DNA of 64,000 bases from Porodaedalea pini (taxonomy: Eukaryota > Basidiomycota > Agaricomycetes > Hymenochaetales > Hymenochaetaceae), in assembly GCA_002794775.1 (NCBI GenBank), contig NBAY01000004.1:310001-374000 (forward strand). The letters run 5' to 3'. How positions within the stretch are numbered: the first letter of the stretch is position 1; the number at the start of each line of letters is the position of its first letter. Below, one piece after another: positions 31,817-43,739 of this stretch. A program made the translations under genes and the position numbers. The notes beneath the pieces are model-generated. The model did not search any database and was not told where the DNA came from. It worked only from the letters and a program-made list of their open reading frames with translations.

Positions 31817-32134
31817 AGAAAGACAGAAGAGAGAATAGTACGCACCTCTTTTTGAATCAATCGTAATATCTCGCCTGACATGACGATGTATGTTCGATGC
31901 GCGTCCTTCACCCTATCAAAAAACAGCACCGCTAACTATAGTTTGCGGTACTGCATACTCCACCCCACCTATCGCATGCACTAGGCTGGCGACGACGGCA
32001 GGGTTGGCTATACTATGACAGCGGTTGCTATCGAGCCTGGGAGCACTTGTCAAAAGACGAGGGGAAAAAAGGCTCGAGACGGCGAAAAATCCCGTCCTGA
32101 TCCCAGAAAGCTCAGATCCCAGTATTTGCTTGAT
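31817..32134. repeat. 318-bp direct repeat R1
   Basis: Lies upstream (on the minus strand) of the Plavaka first exon. It runs from AGAAAGACAGAAG to CAGTATTTGCTTGAT and recurs at 33180-33497 with scattered substitutions and no visible length change. The two copies flank a partial DUF6698 gene copy. Confidence 0.85.
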
Positions 32135-33156
32135 GCGACCGACAATAGGGAAAATAGAAATAGCTGTTCAAGATGGATGGTATCGGATTGAATGTGAGCG
32201 GAAATTTCAATCAAAATTCATACATTGTCCTCTTCCTCTTCGTTGTCCTCCTCACCCTCTTCATTGCCCTCCTCATCCTCGGTCCAGTCTCGATAGAAGT
32301 CTTCAATATCAGCTATGGCACCTAGGTCATGAGGATCAGTTGCCGCTTGGGTATTCGGAAAGATGATTCTTAGTAAGGGTTAGTAAGGGACCATAATATC
32401 ACATAGACGCAGATGAACGTACCAATTCCACCAAATCAATAGCTCAGCAGTGTACCTCTTGACATGTGGGACGTCAGACCTGAACAATTGAATAATACCA
32501 TTAAACATCTCGGGTATTTCTGGAGCACTCGACGTAGAGAAATGGAGCCTTGCGCTAAGAGCAAAGTAGACCTGGTAGTAATACATTTTTCAGTATTATA
32601 TATGCGCAAACCGTGAAACAAATAAAATACCTGGACAGTAACGTATGCAAGTGATCCTGGAGTGACTTCGGTCATACCATGGATCTCTGCATTACCTATT
32701 TTCGTACACCTTGAGCCTTTGACAGCGGGACCTGAGTTTGCAGAAGAAGGCGCCGTAAAGATGTGTTTATAGGCCTACAAACCGTTTTTGAAGGCAAAGA
32801 CTCGGCTATGATTGCCATCAAGTTCACGGGTAACTCCTTTTTTGTTTGTTACCGTGGCCCTGTCCGCACGCAACAAAGCTAGATATCTAGAAAGTATGTA
32901 ATATAAATAAGCAATGATGTGATAGGGAAGGCATGAGTACGTCTTCTTTTGTTCAAGGTGGATCAGTGATTTGTTGTAATTCAGCAGGGCTAAGCTTTGC
33001 GTTAGGAATACCTTTGTTTAGAATTTGTTGCGGGCTAGTCCATGGTTCATATGCTCTAGCAAGGTAGCGTCCCTTGCTGACGAAGATGTCCGCTGCAGTA
33101 CTGCAAATGAGTAAAGTAAACAGATAAACGAAGACAAGAGGAAGAAGCCAGCGTAC
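32133..33156 (-). pseudogene. DUF6698-like gene, internally deleted copy
   Basis: Highly similar to 16849-18410 but missing two internal blocks. One of about 100 bp corresponds to 17498-17601. The other of roughly 430 bp corresponds to about 17772-18206 and removes two central exons. Homology stops at AGCGTAC (33156), within the intron boundary preceding the first exon. The acidic C-terminal exon and the FNGIIQLFRSDVPHVKRY exon are intact. The copy cannot encode the full protein. Confidence 0.85.
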
Positions 33157-33179
33157 TGATCACAGAAAGCTCTGATCAC

Positions 33180-33497
33180 AGAAAGACAGAAGAAAGAATA
33201 GTACACACCTCTTTTTGAATCAATCGTAATATCTCGCCTGACATGACGATGTATGTTCGATGCGCATCCTTCACCCTATCAAAAAACAGCACCGCTAACT
33301 ATAGTTTGCGGTACTGCATACTCCACCCCACCTGTCGCATGCACTAGGCTGGCGACGACGGCAGGGTTGGCTATACTATGACAGCGGTTGCTATCGAGCC
33401 TGGGAGCACTTGTCGAAAGACGAGGTGAAAGAAGGCTCGAGACAGCGAGAAATCCCGTCCTGATCCCAGAAAGCTCAGATCCCAGTATTTGCTTGAT
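33180..33497. repeat. 318-bp direct repeat R2
   Basis: Second copy of R1 (31817-32134) in the same orientation, separated from it by the truncated DUF6698 copy. Confidence 0.85.
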
Positions 33498-33629
33498 CTG
33501 GCTGTCGATGGTCAGCCGGTAAAGCAATATGATATGTTTTAGTATACGGACCTCTTTCTTGAGTTCTAGTGCTCAAACTTGTTGGGTAATGCACGAAGTC
33601 CATATCATGGCTTGCTACGACAGCTGCTG

Positions 33630-33915
33630 TTGTCGACTCGTATCAACGGATGGGAAAACGATCCACTGGAGGATTATCTCAAAGTACTTACTCCGGAGTG
33701 AGCGGCTGAACCTCTGCGGGGGCCAGGAGCTTTGCGAGTGTCTCGTTCTCGAATCCACGAAAGTCTTTGCGATCATTATCTGGCCATGTCGACTCGTTGT
33801 CAACGGATGGGAAAACGATCCACTGGAGGATAACATCGCTGATCCCCGATGTGTCGCTGATCCTTGGTGTGTCGGTCGTTTGAGCGGTACGCAGACGCTC
33901 ACGCAAGTAACAAAG
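33630..33915 (-). pseudogene. DUF6698-like exon fragment
   Basis: Contains ILQWIVFPSVDNESTW and RGFENETLAKLLAPAEV, equivalent to about 17780-17990 of the full copy. That is the segment missing from the copy at 32133-33156. A small piece of it, the ACGGATGGGAAAACGATCC stretch, is repeated near 33645 and 33805. It is an exon fragment rather than a gene. Confidence 0.8.
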
Positions 33916-34675
33916 CCCATGAGTTATTGACTATGCAGAAAGAAAAGGAAACAATTACTTACCAAACCTGAGCGGTGGTCCGTGCCGTTTCGCAAGCTCA
34001 GTCTAGCAAGGTAGCATGATCGCACCTACTACTCGTAATCTGGCCGTTGAGCGTGTGCTTGGTCGTGGTCAAGTAAAACATTGAGGACGGTCGAAGGGCT
34101 ACAGTCGCGGAGAATGAGATAGGGGGGAGGGAGACATCGATGTGAGAGTCAGGCTTGCGGCAGTGGGGCCTGAGCCTAGTTGGGAGCGAGTCGCGCGTGC
34201 GTTCCCACGTACTCCGGCACGTGACGACTCGGTCCGAAGTCGATCATCGCCGCTGCCGCTCTCGTCGTCGACTTCAAGTTGCCTCCCACCATCAATCAAC
34301 CCGTTACCACCGCCCGAAGAACCCACCCGACCATCACGAAGTCCCTAAGAGTCAGCCTAGTGCATACTCGTGGACATATCATCGACGGTCTGCAGTAGCA
34401 AACCGTCTTGTGTATCTCAGCGGCTACAATTCGTATTTGCTGAGCTGAAGGTCGTCGTCTTCAGGGCCCAACACTTCAAGGATTTCTCCGCGGAGAGGCA
34501 GATTGAAATTGCGAGGTGTGTCATAGAAAGTTGCTTATTTGAATGCGCTGAAGGCTCGAACGTTTTCAAAGACATTTCAGTCCAATCCTGATTCATCCTA
34601 CGTCAAGGCTTTCTCGAAGTTCTCCAAATTTCAATCCTTCGTCGACCACGTAACTTGCGACAGACCTATCTCAAG
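33916..34675. other. No gene recognised; further DUF6698-like scraps
   Basis: Short pieces resemble the 5' end of the DUF6698 gene: TCTAGCAAGGTAGC near 34003 and GGGAGACATCGATGTGAGAG near 34128. The rest should include the promoter and 5' UTR of the gene at 34676. Confidence 0.4.
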
Positions 34676-37467
34676 ATGTCAAGCGGAGGTGATTACTCTT
34701 GGTATGGTACGAATGGCGAGAATAGCTCGTGGGGCGAAGAGCAAGACTCGTGCCAGTGGGAGCTTGGCTCGTGGGGCAAGGAGCAAGGCTCGGGGGGCAA
34801 AGAGCAAGGCTTGGGGGGCAAAGAGCAAGGCTCGGGCCAGTGGGAGCTTCGCTCGTGGGGCAAAGAGCAAGGCTCGGGGGGCAAAGAGCAAGGCTCGGGG
34901 CGCAAGGAGCAAGGCTTGGGGGGCAAAGAGCAAGGCTCGGGCCAGTGGGAGCTTCGCTCGTGGGGCAAAGAGCAAGGCTCGGGGGGCAAAGAGCAAGGCT
35001 CGGGGCGCAAGGAGCAAGGCTCGTACCAGTGGGACGGAGAGCTTGGCTCATGGAGCAATGAGCCTGGCCCGTGGGGCGATGAGCCTGGCTCGTGGGGCGA
35101 TGAGCGTCGTTCGAGGAGCGAAGGACAACAACAGAATTCCTTACCTTTGAAAAAGACGCATGATCTCGGTACGTTTGCGAGCTGCTGATTCTGAAATGCA
35201 TTCTAAAGTATTCGCACGCAGATGAGAGTGTATACCCAGTACGAGCCCTAGATGCCCGAGTTTTGGCGGATATGCAGTATAACAAGAACGTCATCTCGAG
35301 TCCGAACGCAAACTGGGTACCGCAATACCCGATAGTGAATGAGAAACTTGGTGTTCTCAAACATGTCGATGGCTTTTGGGGAGGTCACGAATACAGCCGA
35401 TGGCCCCAATTTTTCTCAAAAACTTCCATCCATCACGCTTGCATCCCGTTCGATGTGAATAACACCACGGGTAGCTTTGTGCGCCTTTGTTCTCTCGTCG
35501 TAGACATTCCTTTGTACGATCCCAAAGAGTCTGAGGACTTTACGGAGGTCCTCCTGCTCGACGAGGATGGTAACAAGGAGCACTGGCACGACAACGAACC
35601 ACAGATGCAAGTCGGCCGGTTGCGTCGAGAACTTATCGACAATTTGGAAACCGCACTGCTCTTGATAGCGGCGAAAACGCGAACTAGTGGCTCGATACGC
35701 AGGCAAGAAGGGTCCGACGACGGAATGGACAAGACATACAGGCGGTGCTTGCAAGCGGGCCAGTTTGGAGTCGAGCGCCTTCGCCTCCTGAAAAGCAGCT
35801 GGCGGCAGACGTTGTTCACTGTACGCGACATCCAGCGCTCCATTCTCGAACTGCATGGGCTGCATACGTACCTCGATGTCGTGCTGCCACGCATCAAGTC
35901 GAAGCAATCCTATGAAACAGAGATCCTGCCTGTTCGCGGCGCATTCACTACCGAGCCCTCCATCGTCAACCACCTCTATCGGATCGGTATACCTGTGTGG
36001 TTCATTTGTCGGCATGAACAGTTAGATGGAAAATTTTTTGCCGTCCGGGATTGTGTTCCATGGTCGAAGTACGTTGAAAGCGGCTTATTCCAATTTAAAG
36101 GAAGGCCTCTTCACGACGGCTTTAGCTTTCAACTGGATGCGCATTTGCGAGATCTGTCGAGGAGTCAGTTCATGGTGGAAGACGACATCAGCGAGCTCCT
36201 CGAGCAAATGTACGGCTTTCAGAATCATCAACCCGGAGCTCCCGCTTTCAGTCATCCTTCGTCATCGTCGTCTGCTACGAAACACACTCAGGCTCCTCCT
36301 TCAATACCTTTGTCTTCAGTCCCTTCCACTGACGCAGCGTCCCGGGTGAACGTACCTTCAAAGAAGAAGAAGAGCTTCAAGAAGAGGGCCGAGAAAGAAA
36401 AGGCGGAGAACAAGGGGAAGCAGAAGGCGCAAAGCGAGCCTTACATTAACTACGCTCGTATCCTCTACATACCGAACGGAGTTGATGGTCGACCGGACCT
36501 GCCTTCGTACCACAAGGTCGTGTTGGGCAGTCTGACGAAACTCGGCACCATAGGCCAGAACAAGACCCACGCTGCACTCTACCCACTCCCTCCACCTTTC
36601 CTGCTCATCCACCCCAGCGCAGAAAAGACGGCGGATCTTTATCTCAACTACATCCGTATACGGCCTACATTGATTGATATGCTCCTCAAAGGTGGCATCT
36701 TCGACAAGTCAATATGGCGCAGGCTGCGAGACTGGAAGACCATCGTGCACGGCGACTACATGAAGTCCACGCCGCTCCCACCGAACACCGCCGATCCATT
36801 CGTAGAGCGCATCTACAACAGGATGCCTTCGGTACTAGATGCCAGTCCGTCCAGACAGGCTGCCAGTCACATCTCTCTCTCTTCGCATGATCGTGACACG
36901 CCAGACGCGAGCGACTTGCCTCCTGCGAAACGGCAACGAATTTCCGACAAGGCGACCATCAAGGTCGTGTTCGGCGTCGAGCGCCACTTGGAGCCGTTCG
37001 ATCGAACTAAGCAGCAGGTATGGCGCGGTAAATCCGTCTCAACGGACTGCATAGGCCGCAACAAGGTCCTTCGAATGGAAGTCCAGTGGGAACTTTCCGA
37101 GCTTTTATTCCGGTACGAGCTGTATGCGCTCGATCAACTGATCCTGCCGCGCGAATGCATGACAATGGACGAGCATCGGCAACGGAATGCTCTATTGAGC
37201 CGCATCTATCTCGGCACCACCGACGGCTCGACCACTGTCATTCCTGACATACGGAAGCCGATAAGGGAGTACTGGGGAGAACAATTGGACGACGGCTCCG
37301 TCGAGGCCCTTTTCCTCATTCTGAAGGTGTGGCCTGGCTTCCCCACAAGCGTAGGTGCCAGTGTGAAGGACTTCTGTCCCTTGATCTCATTCTACGTTGA
37401 GACCTTCGTTCGATATTTCAATCGCATTCCCTCTATGCACTGTAACGTTCCCGTCTCGCTGCTGTAG
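34676..37467 (+). CDS. Hypothetical protein with 7-residue repeat N-terminus
   Basis: Two exons, 34676-35168 and 35222-37467, give 912 residues in one frame. Residues about 30-145 are a low-complexity tract built from GSWGKEQ/GSGGKEQ/GLGGKEQ-type heptads (21-bp DNA repeats, 34758-35110). The remainder has normal composition. It includes NANWVPQYPIV, YSRWPQFFSKTSIHHACIPF, EPSIVNHLYRIGIPVWFI, a basic segment (KKKKSFKKRAEKEKAEN, possibly nuclear) and YINYARILYIPNG. It looks like an expanded family of basidiomycete hypothetical proteins, but I cannot name a domain. No membrane segment or signal peptide is seen. Its place at the edge of the transposon island suggests a multicopy or mobile-associated family; this is inference. 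Confidence 0.7.
34758..35110 (+). repeat. 21-bp degenerate minisatellite (coding)
   Basis: Tandem units of the form GGGGGCAAAGAGCAAGGCTC vary by a few bases and form higher-order blocks. For example, the GGCCAGTGGGAGCTTCGCTC block recurs near 34832 and 34938. The tract lacks stop codons in all six frames over about 330 bp. Confidence 0.9.
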
Positions 37468-39942
37468 CATCACTCATTATTGGATAGGATACATTGTAAT
37501 TATACGGCATAGTTCTTCATGTATTTAATGCAATTGTAGTTATACGACATAGTTCTTCAGGTATTTAATGCAATTATACTTTCCGTGTAATACTTGCAGA
37601 GATGCTTATAAGCATCGTATATAACCACCAAAGTCTTGCACAAGTATATGAGACGCTCGCAAAACTTACGCCTTGCTTATTATGGAAGTGACAGACTTTC
37701 CAGCACATTACATTTGCATGAAACATATGTACAACTATTTCATGCCCTTATATCCTTGTGGAAAGTCTTAAATTACCCTTACAACCTTGCACAATTATTA
37801 TGCATGCTTATAAGCCTTTAGGAAGCCTTGTCATCCCATTAAAGCTACATATAACCTAATTTAGTCTGGTCCGATCATTACTGCGTCATTATCATTCCCA
37901 AAAGCGTATATCATTTGATGCAAAATTTTGTGATGAAGCTTCAAGTTGCATTGAATTCTTGAATTCCTTCGGAGCTTGTTTCTCACTTCTCAGGTTAGTT
38001 CTGAACATTGCTCACTCTGAAGATGTGTTATGGACTCGTAAGAAATGAGTCCAGGACTCTCAAACTCAGTGGGAGTCAAAACATTTATGTAGCTAATTTA
38101 TCGCATGATAAAAATTTCCTGTGAATTTGTGAGGAACGTTCCTTTGTATATCATTCAATGTAAGCGGTCTCTGTCAATCCTCCAATCCGCGAATCAACCA
38201 TTGTTGATGGTTCTACTTATTAATCTATTTCCAGATGGAACGCAATCAAGTTGTCAAGCTCCCTTGACCTTTGGTTGCGCAGAGCGAGGACAGGTTTGAA
38301 GAAACCGGATTGTAGAAGATAAATTAGCCTTGGCTTATCGAGACAGATTCTGAAGCTTGTAATGTAGATTGTAATGAAGCCTGTAATGAAGCCTGTAATG
38401 AGAGATCTGTCCAAATTTATACAAGAACATAAAAGTATACACCTATCTGTTGATTCGGGGATTTGGGGCTTATACAAATGGCATCGAAAGCCCGCCATAA
38501 TCTGCATCGCTGATAGGTCAAGTACAGGGTGCGCCGAAGAAGAATGTTCGGCGCTGGGAGTAATCACCGAGGTCACTGAGCTCGTGGTCGATTTGGGGGA
38601 CCAGCTGTCGAGGAGAATTCGAGAGCCTATCGGTAAGTGGCATTATTGCAGATTTGTTTCCGCGATGCTGAGGCGCCGATGCCAGTCTAGTGCCTAACTC
38701 GGATCCGGAGTTTAAAGGCGGTCGATAAATGAAAGACGATCTCGACAGAGAAAACAATGAGCCGGGATGGGATCATGAGGAATGGGGGATGTGTGACTGC
38801 ATTGATTTCTGAAGTTCCTTTTGAATACTGCAATCAAACAATATCTATGTAGTGACACCGGCTGTTGACTCTGATACAGAAATCAGCTCGGTGATGTGCA
38901 TCTGGTCGCTCAAGGAACAGCAGATTGACTTCAAGAATCGTAAAAATGCTGTGAAGATAGCGTTAGACCGTTGCACCAAACGAAGAGTGATTTGATGACA
39001 GGAAGACCGACCTATGAATCAGAACGTACTGTCCAATAGCCCATGGAGGTCTGAGTCTGCATCGAGAGCTGAATCTTTGCACGGTTCGAGAGCAAGGGCA
39101 CACGACCAACTCCGTCAGGACGTGGTCCGTCGGACATCAATCATTGGTGCATCCCAGTAGCGACATCAGCTAGTCGACGAAGATTAATATTGGAGTCTCA
39201 AGAAAGGCAGTGAGGCGCACTTTGTGCTATGTGCTCATCCTGTAACAAAGGGAGGAAAGGGAGCGCGCGGGGCCCGTGTGGCGCGGCGCGGGTCAAGGCG
39301 GCGCCGACGCGCCCGGACAACTCTCGACTCGGCTAGGCGGGGCGGGAGCGCAGGCCGCAGTCAGTTCACTTCGGATGTCCGATGATAGAGGGGCACTAGT
39401 TTCATCATCATCAACTCATCAAGAAGGTACGGGCAGAAGAGGCTAACGACACTGCACTGGAGACGGCGTTGATGCTTGTGCAGGGTGAGAAGCGGCTGAG
39501 AAATCGATGGACATCGAACAATATTAATACCATTTTCGTTGCACTATTAATTGTCAAAAGAACATGCCGGGTCGATATGAAGGCTTTGGGAAGCTAATTG
39601 ACGTCTTCTGCCTCGCGCCCTGCACTATGCTCGTCTTCTCGTGTGTCGTGTTGTCGAACAATGCTGAACGGGCGCAAGCCGATAGGCGTTGACTCACAGC
39701 CGGTGAGAATCCCGGCTATATCCGGTCGCTTCCGTCTCAACAATTAGGTGTACAACCCAGATCGAGTTAGCAAATTAAGTAAAAAATAGCCGTGACGTGA
39801 CGGTCGCTGATCGACCCCTAGCCGAAGCGCGATGCTCTTATATGTAGCCCGCAGGCGCGCTCAGGCTCAGTCCATTTCTCGCAGCTCGCAGCTCGCAGGC
39901 CCGCGTCCACTGCTCCTTGCTCACCGTCTCTCGCCGTCAGCG
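37468..39942. other. Gene-free stretch with short tandem repeats and a GC-rich patch
   Basis: 37490-37575 holds a 40-bp unit (ending CATAGTTCTTCA.GTATTTAA) repeated about twice. 37600-37930 is AT-rich. 38357-38400 has a short TGTAATGAAGCC tandem. 39250-39360 is strongly GC-rich (GCGCGGCGCGGG). No supported gene. The last few hundred bases should be the promoter of the gene at 39943. Confidence 0.5.
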
Positions 39943-41633
39943 ATGGCGTTCTCCAATTACTCGAACCTCTTCAAATGCGGCCTACTCTCTGAAGGCTCCT
40001 CGCCATCGTACGCCTCTGCCCCGTGGGCGACGGAGTACTGCGGCCCGCGTCGAGGAAGCCTGCCCAGCATGGACGCACTCTCAGAAATCTCCGACGTCTC
40101 TGCACATCCGCCGCCGCCTCCAAGCTCGTCTGGTCACGACACGTCCGACTCCTTCGCCAGCGAGGAGTCATTTTACTTCACCTTCAAGAAGAAGCGGAAT
40201 CCGGGCGAACACCGCTCGTTCCTATCTCTTGATCTCGCCGAGTCACAGTCATTGAGGTCTGTAAGCTTGAAGGGCAAGGAAAATGCGGCTGCGCTGAACG
40301 AGCGACTGCAACGCGCGGGATCGTCTGCTTTCTCGCCATCCTTTAATCATTCGTGCGTACCCTTGTGTTTCCCTTTCTTTGCACCCCGCCTTGACGTAGT
40401 TTCAACAGCTTCATGCCCATACTCTCTCCTCCCCCACCAATCTCGCCGCCGGGCAGCCCAATATCGGCACATAGCATTCCAGATCCAAGTCGCTCGATCT
40501 TACCCGAATCTTCCGCTTCTACTAGCTTTAGCCCGCAACGGTCGCCTTCTGTCATACACGCACCGTCTCCACGACATACGAGCTCCGCTTTCCCCGCTTC
40601 CCCAACTCATTCTCGGAGGGAGTTATCACCTATGCGATTTGCCGATCCGTCGCCGCCTCCCTTGCATATCATCTCTTCGCAGATGGACGAATTTTCGGAG
40701 AAATCAATCATGTCCGCCGACGTGCTTAGCCGATCTTCGACTGTGTCCTCAGGGTACAGGAGAGCCCAGCGCGGCGACGCGCTAAAACGTCTGGAGGGCC
40801 GAGGGGCGGATGGTGCGGTGGGGCGATTAAAGCCGCGGTTGTCACAGAATTTCATGCACCTCTCAGATGACGAGGACGAGGAGGTGGGCCCCTGGTCTGC
40901 AGGAAAGAGCATGAACGTCATCGTCGAGGATTTAACAGAGGATAATGAGGGGCAATCGCGCCACTCAAGCAAAAGCCAGGCATCGAGAAACCGTGGCCTC
41001 TCTGTGTCTGTAAACGGGCAGCCGTGGTATAATCTGACGCCGCGCCAGAGCGCGTGGGGCGTGCTCTTCGGCGGGGAGGTGGATGGAGACATCGACACGG
41101 AGGTCGACAAAATATTCGGTCTGGACAGCGTGCACCACCTGGACTCACCCCAGTCAGACGACAGCTGCGCGTCGCGCAGGCCCAAGCGGTCAAAACGGTC
41201 GTACAGTCCCCGCCCAACTCGCCAAGAGTCATCCATGCCTCTTTCATTCCCAAAACGAACCTCAGCCCAACCATCCTCGCACCTCCATCCTCTCGACCCC
41301 TCCGCGTCCACGTCCTCCGCATCTTCTTCCGTCACACGGCCATCCATCCACTCTAAGGGCCCTGCGCGCTCGCTGGGCGCGCCGAACCCGCGCATCCGGC
41401 CGCGCACCGTCTCCGACTTTGGGAGCAGTAACCCGCATGCACTCGTGCACGAAGGCCGTACGCGCGTCGGTCCCCGGCCGCTGCAGGCGCGTCTGGCTGC
41501 GCGACTTGAGCTGCGTCTTGATTGGCTGCCGATTGAGGAGCCGAGCTTTATTGACATGCGCGACGAGAGCCTGGAGACGGAGAGCCGAACGGACAGCTGG
41601 CAGAGTCTCTTTGAAGTCACTTGCGCTTCGTAA
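39943..41633 (+). CDS. Conserved hypothetical disordered protein
   Basis: Exons 39943-40352 and 40409-41633 join in phase (N-H-S-F-M-P) to give 544 residues. The protein is rich in Ser, Pro and Arg. Conserved-looking islands are GEHRSFLSLDLAES, RRAQRGDALKRLEGRG, SQNFMHLSDDEDEE, a MNVIVEDL segment and a C-terminal DWLPIEEPSFIDMRDES. No enzyme motif, signal peptide or membrane segment is present. The ATG at 39943 (MAFSNYSNLFKCG) is preferred over an in-frame ATG at 39832, because the intervening residues look like translated 5' UTR. A regulatory or scaffold role is possible but unsupported. Confidence 0.7.
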
Positions 41634-43739
41634 AACTTAGGCTTCACCTTCACCTCCCACTTTGCCCTGAGCGCTGCGACATCCACCTACATATAATAAT
41701 AATTTTTTTTTTCTCCTTGAATACACGGTTTAATGCCTATTTATCAATACGACCATCTCCCACCTGGCATCCCGGCCTTCCTCCTCCGTTCTCACTCTTG
41801 TCTTGTGCATATTCTGTTCTGCTTGCCATCCACATGTATATTCACGTTTAGCACCGACCTTTACTCATCATTCGGCCCCTTCTCATTGTTCATCGCGTCC
41901 TGGTCTGTCCAGCTCGATCCTGCAGTCCCTTCCCTCTGATCGCCATTCTCTGCATATTCTTGTGTATACTATGTACTATCCACTGCGTACATCCTCGCAA
42001 GCAATTCGATCCGAGTTTTTTCTGATCATTGACGGACTCTTCCTGACTAGTACTCATGCATGCATCGTCGGAGTCCAACCGCATCGCAGCTCCGCCATCA
42101 CCAGCAAAAGTCCTTCGACTTCCCGCTCGACGTACTGTCCACTACAGTAGTACTTCCTCCGCCCCGACACTGACATTGATAGATATGTGTATTCAACTCC
42201 GTGCACACAAATACAAATCGGGAGTCCAATGTCCTTTGTCTGCGAGGCAACGCTTGTACATGTGCGATGCGCTCTCGCGCTCATATCACGCTTTTTCGAA
42301 GACGAAGGAGGCGCGAGGCTTCGAAGGGATCTTCCATTCGGCGTTGGCTTAGGGACAACAGATGGATTGCTCCCCGGCACGGTCATGATCTGCGGTCCAA
42401 GTAAAAGAGTAAGAATAAACCTACCTCATGAGTTTTTCCGGATCTCTAGTATACGGTCAGTGTGTTGACGAGGCATACAGCTGGCTTCCGAGTCGGAATT
42501 GATGTGTTCAATTGACGAGATGAGTAGAGAAGATCCTACTCAATATTAATGCACATTTCGTAGAACAGTTTGCGGCTCGAATCCTATATGAACAAACAGC
42601 ACCTGAAACACCCCTTCCCTTTCTTCTTCATAACCTTTCGGACATCTCTTCGCACCTGCGCAACATCAAGACCTCGCATTTCCCTCATTATCCACATCGC
42701 TTCTTGTCCGGATTATCGTTCCGCCGTGATGATCACTGGGGCATTCGCCCTCTATTGGGCTGTCGAAGGCAGGGGGAAAGGAAGAAGGCGAGGCCATGCG
42801 AGACGGGCTGATTGCGTGGGCTTTGTTCGCGTGAGGCCATATCCCGGTCGACCGGGATACGCAAATATTTATACGCAGATATCGATGTGCTCTGGCGGAC
42901 TTGACTTGACCTAATATTAATGAGGGTCGACGCCGCTGACGATGTGCGGCGACGAGGATGCAACTGCTGTTACGCTGAGGGGGCAACTTCTTCTGGAGTT
43001 TACCGTACGCCGGCGCCGCACGCTGCGCAACGATGGGAAACGCAGGCGGTACAGACCCCTCCACCCCTCCTCGGTCGGAGTTTGAGTCTTGAGGTGCCAA
43101 GGCGGTCGACATGCCTCTCTTGAGTCTGCTATTCCTGGCTGATCATCTCGAATACGCAACAGGAGCAGCAATGACGCTGTGCATCATCCGCTGTCCTTCG
43201 AGCTGGTGTGCGAAGGCATCACTGTTCACCGTGATATCAGGACGCGGCTGCAGAGCGTATAGGAACGAACAGCGATGAAGGGGCAGAGGCAAGAGAGTTT
43301 GTTCAGGACATCAGCGTCGTACGTTCCAGTTGCGGTGCGTGTCCATCGCCTTCGGTCGGCGCGTTCGGCGCGTGGTCTAGTCCCGGGAGCAGCAACAGGA
43401 CACGCCGGAGTACTGGTGATCTTCTCGGGCCATTAATATTGTTCATCACTCGAATCGCCGAGCTGTCGGCGGTCAAAGTTAGAGGACGCGAAGCTGTGTG
43501 ACAGATGTTTACCTCCCTTTCTGAGATTGCTCAGCCGGAGTCTCGGAAGAAGAAGGCGGGCTGTGCCGAGCAAGGCCGGCATAACAATATTAATATCACT
43601 GGTCTATTTTCCGCCAAGATATACTCGAAAAGCTATCCAATACAACTGAGTTACTGTCCGATGTTATTAATGCAACAAATGCTGGTCTAGGAGTTAAATA
43701 CGAGACGAGTGAAAATCGAAGGTAATGGTTCCAGACCGA
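41634..43739. other. Gene-free convergent region, no gene recognised
   Basis: About 2.1 kb between two convergent genes. Many short open frames exist, none with recognisable domains. It carries four copies of an AATATTAAT motif (42542, 42913, 43432, 43586). Confidence 0.5.

Noticed and set aside
34671..35360. Long minus-strand open frame through the heptad repeat
   Set aside because: It exists because the 21-bp repeat has no stop codons in any frame. The plus frame splices exactly into a long normal protein.
40607..41686. Minus-strand frame of 359 codons
   Set aside because: Shadow of the hypothetical gene at 39943-41633, whose plus-strand exons join in phase.
42187..42900. Short open frames between convergent genes
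   Set aside because: No domain, no plausible splice pattern and overlapping frames on both strands.
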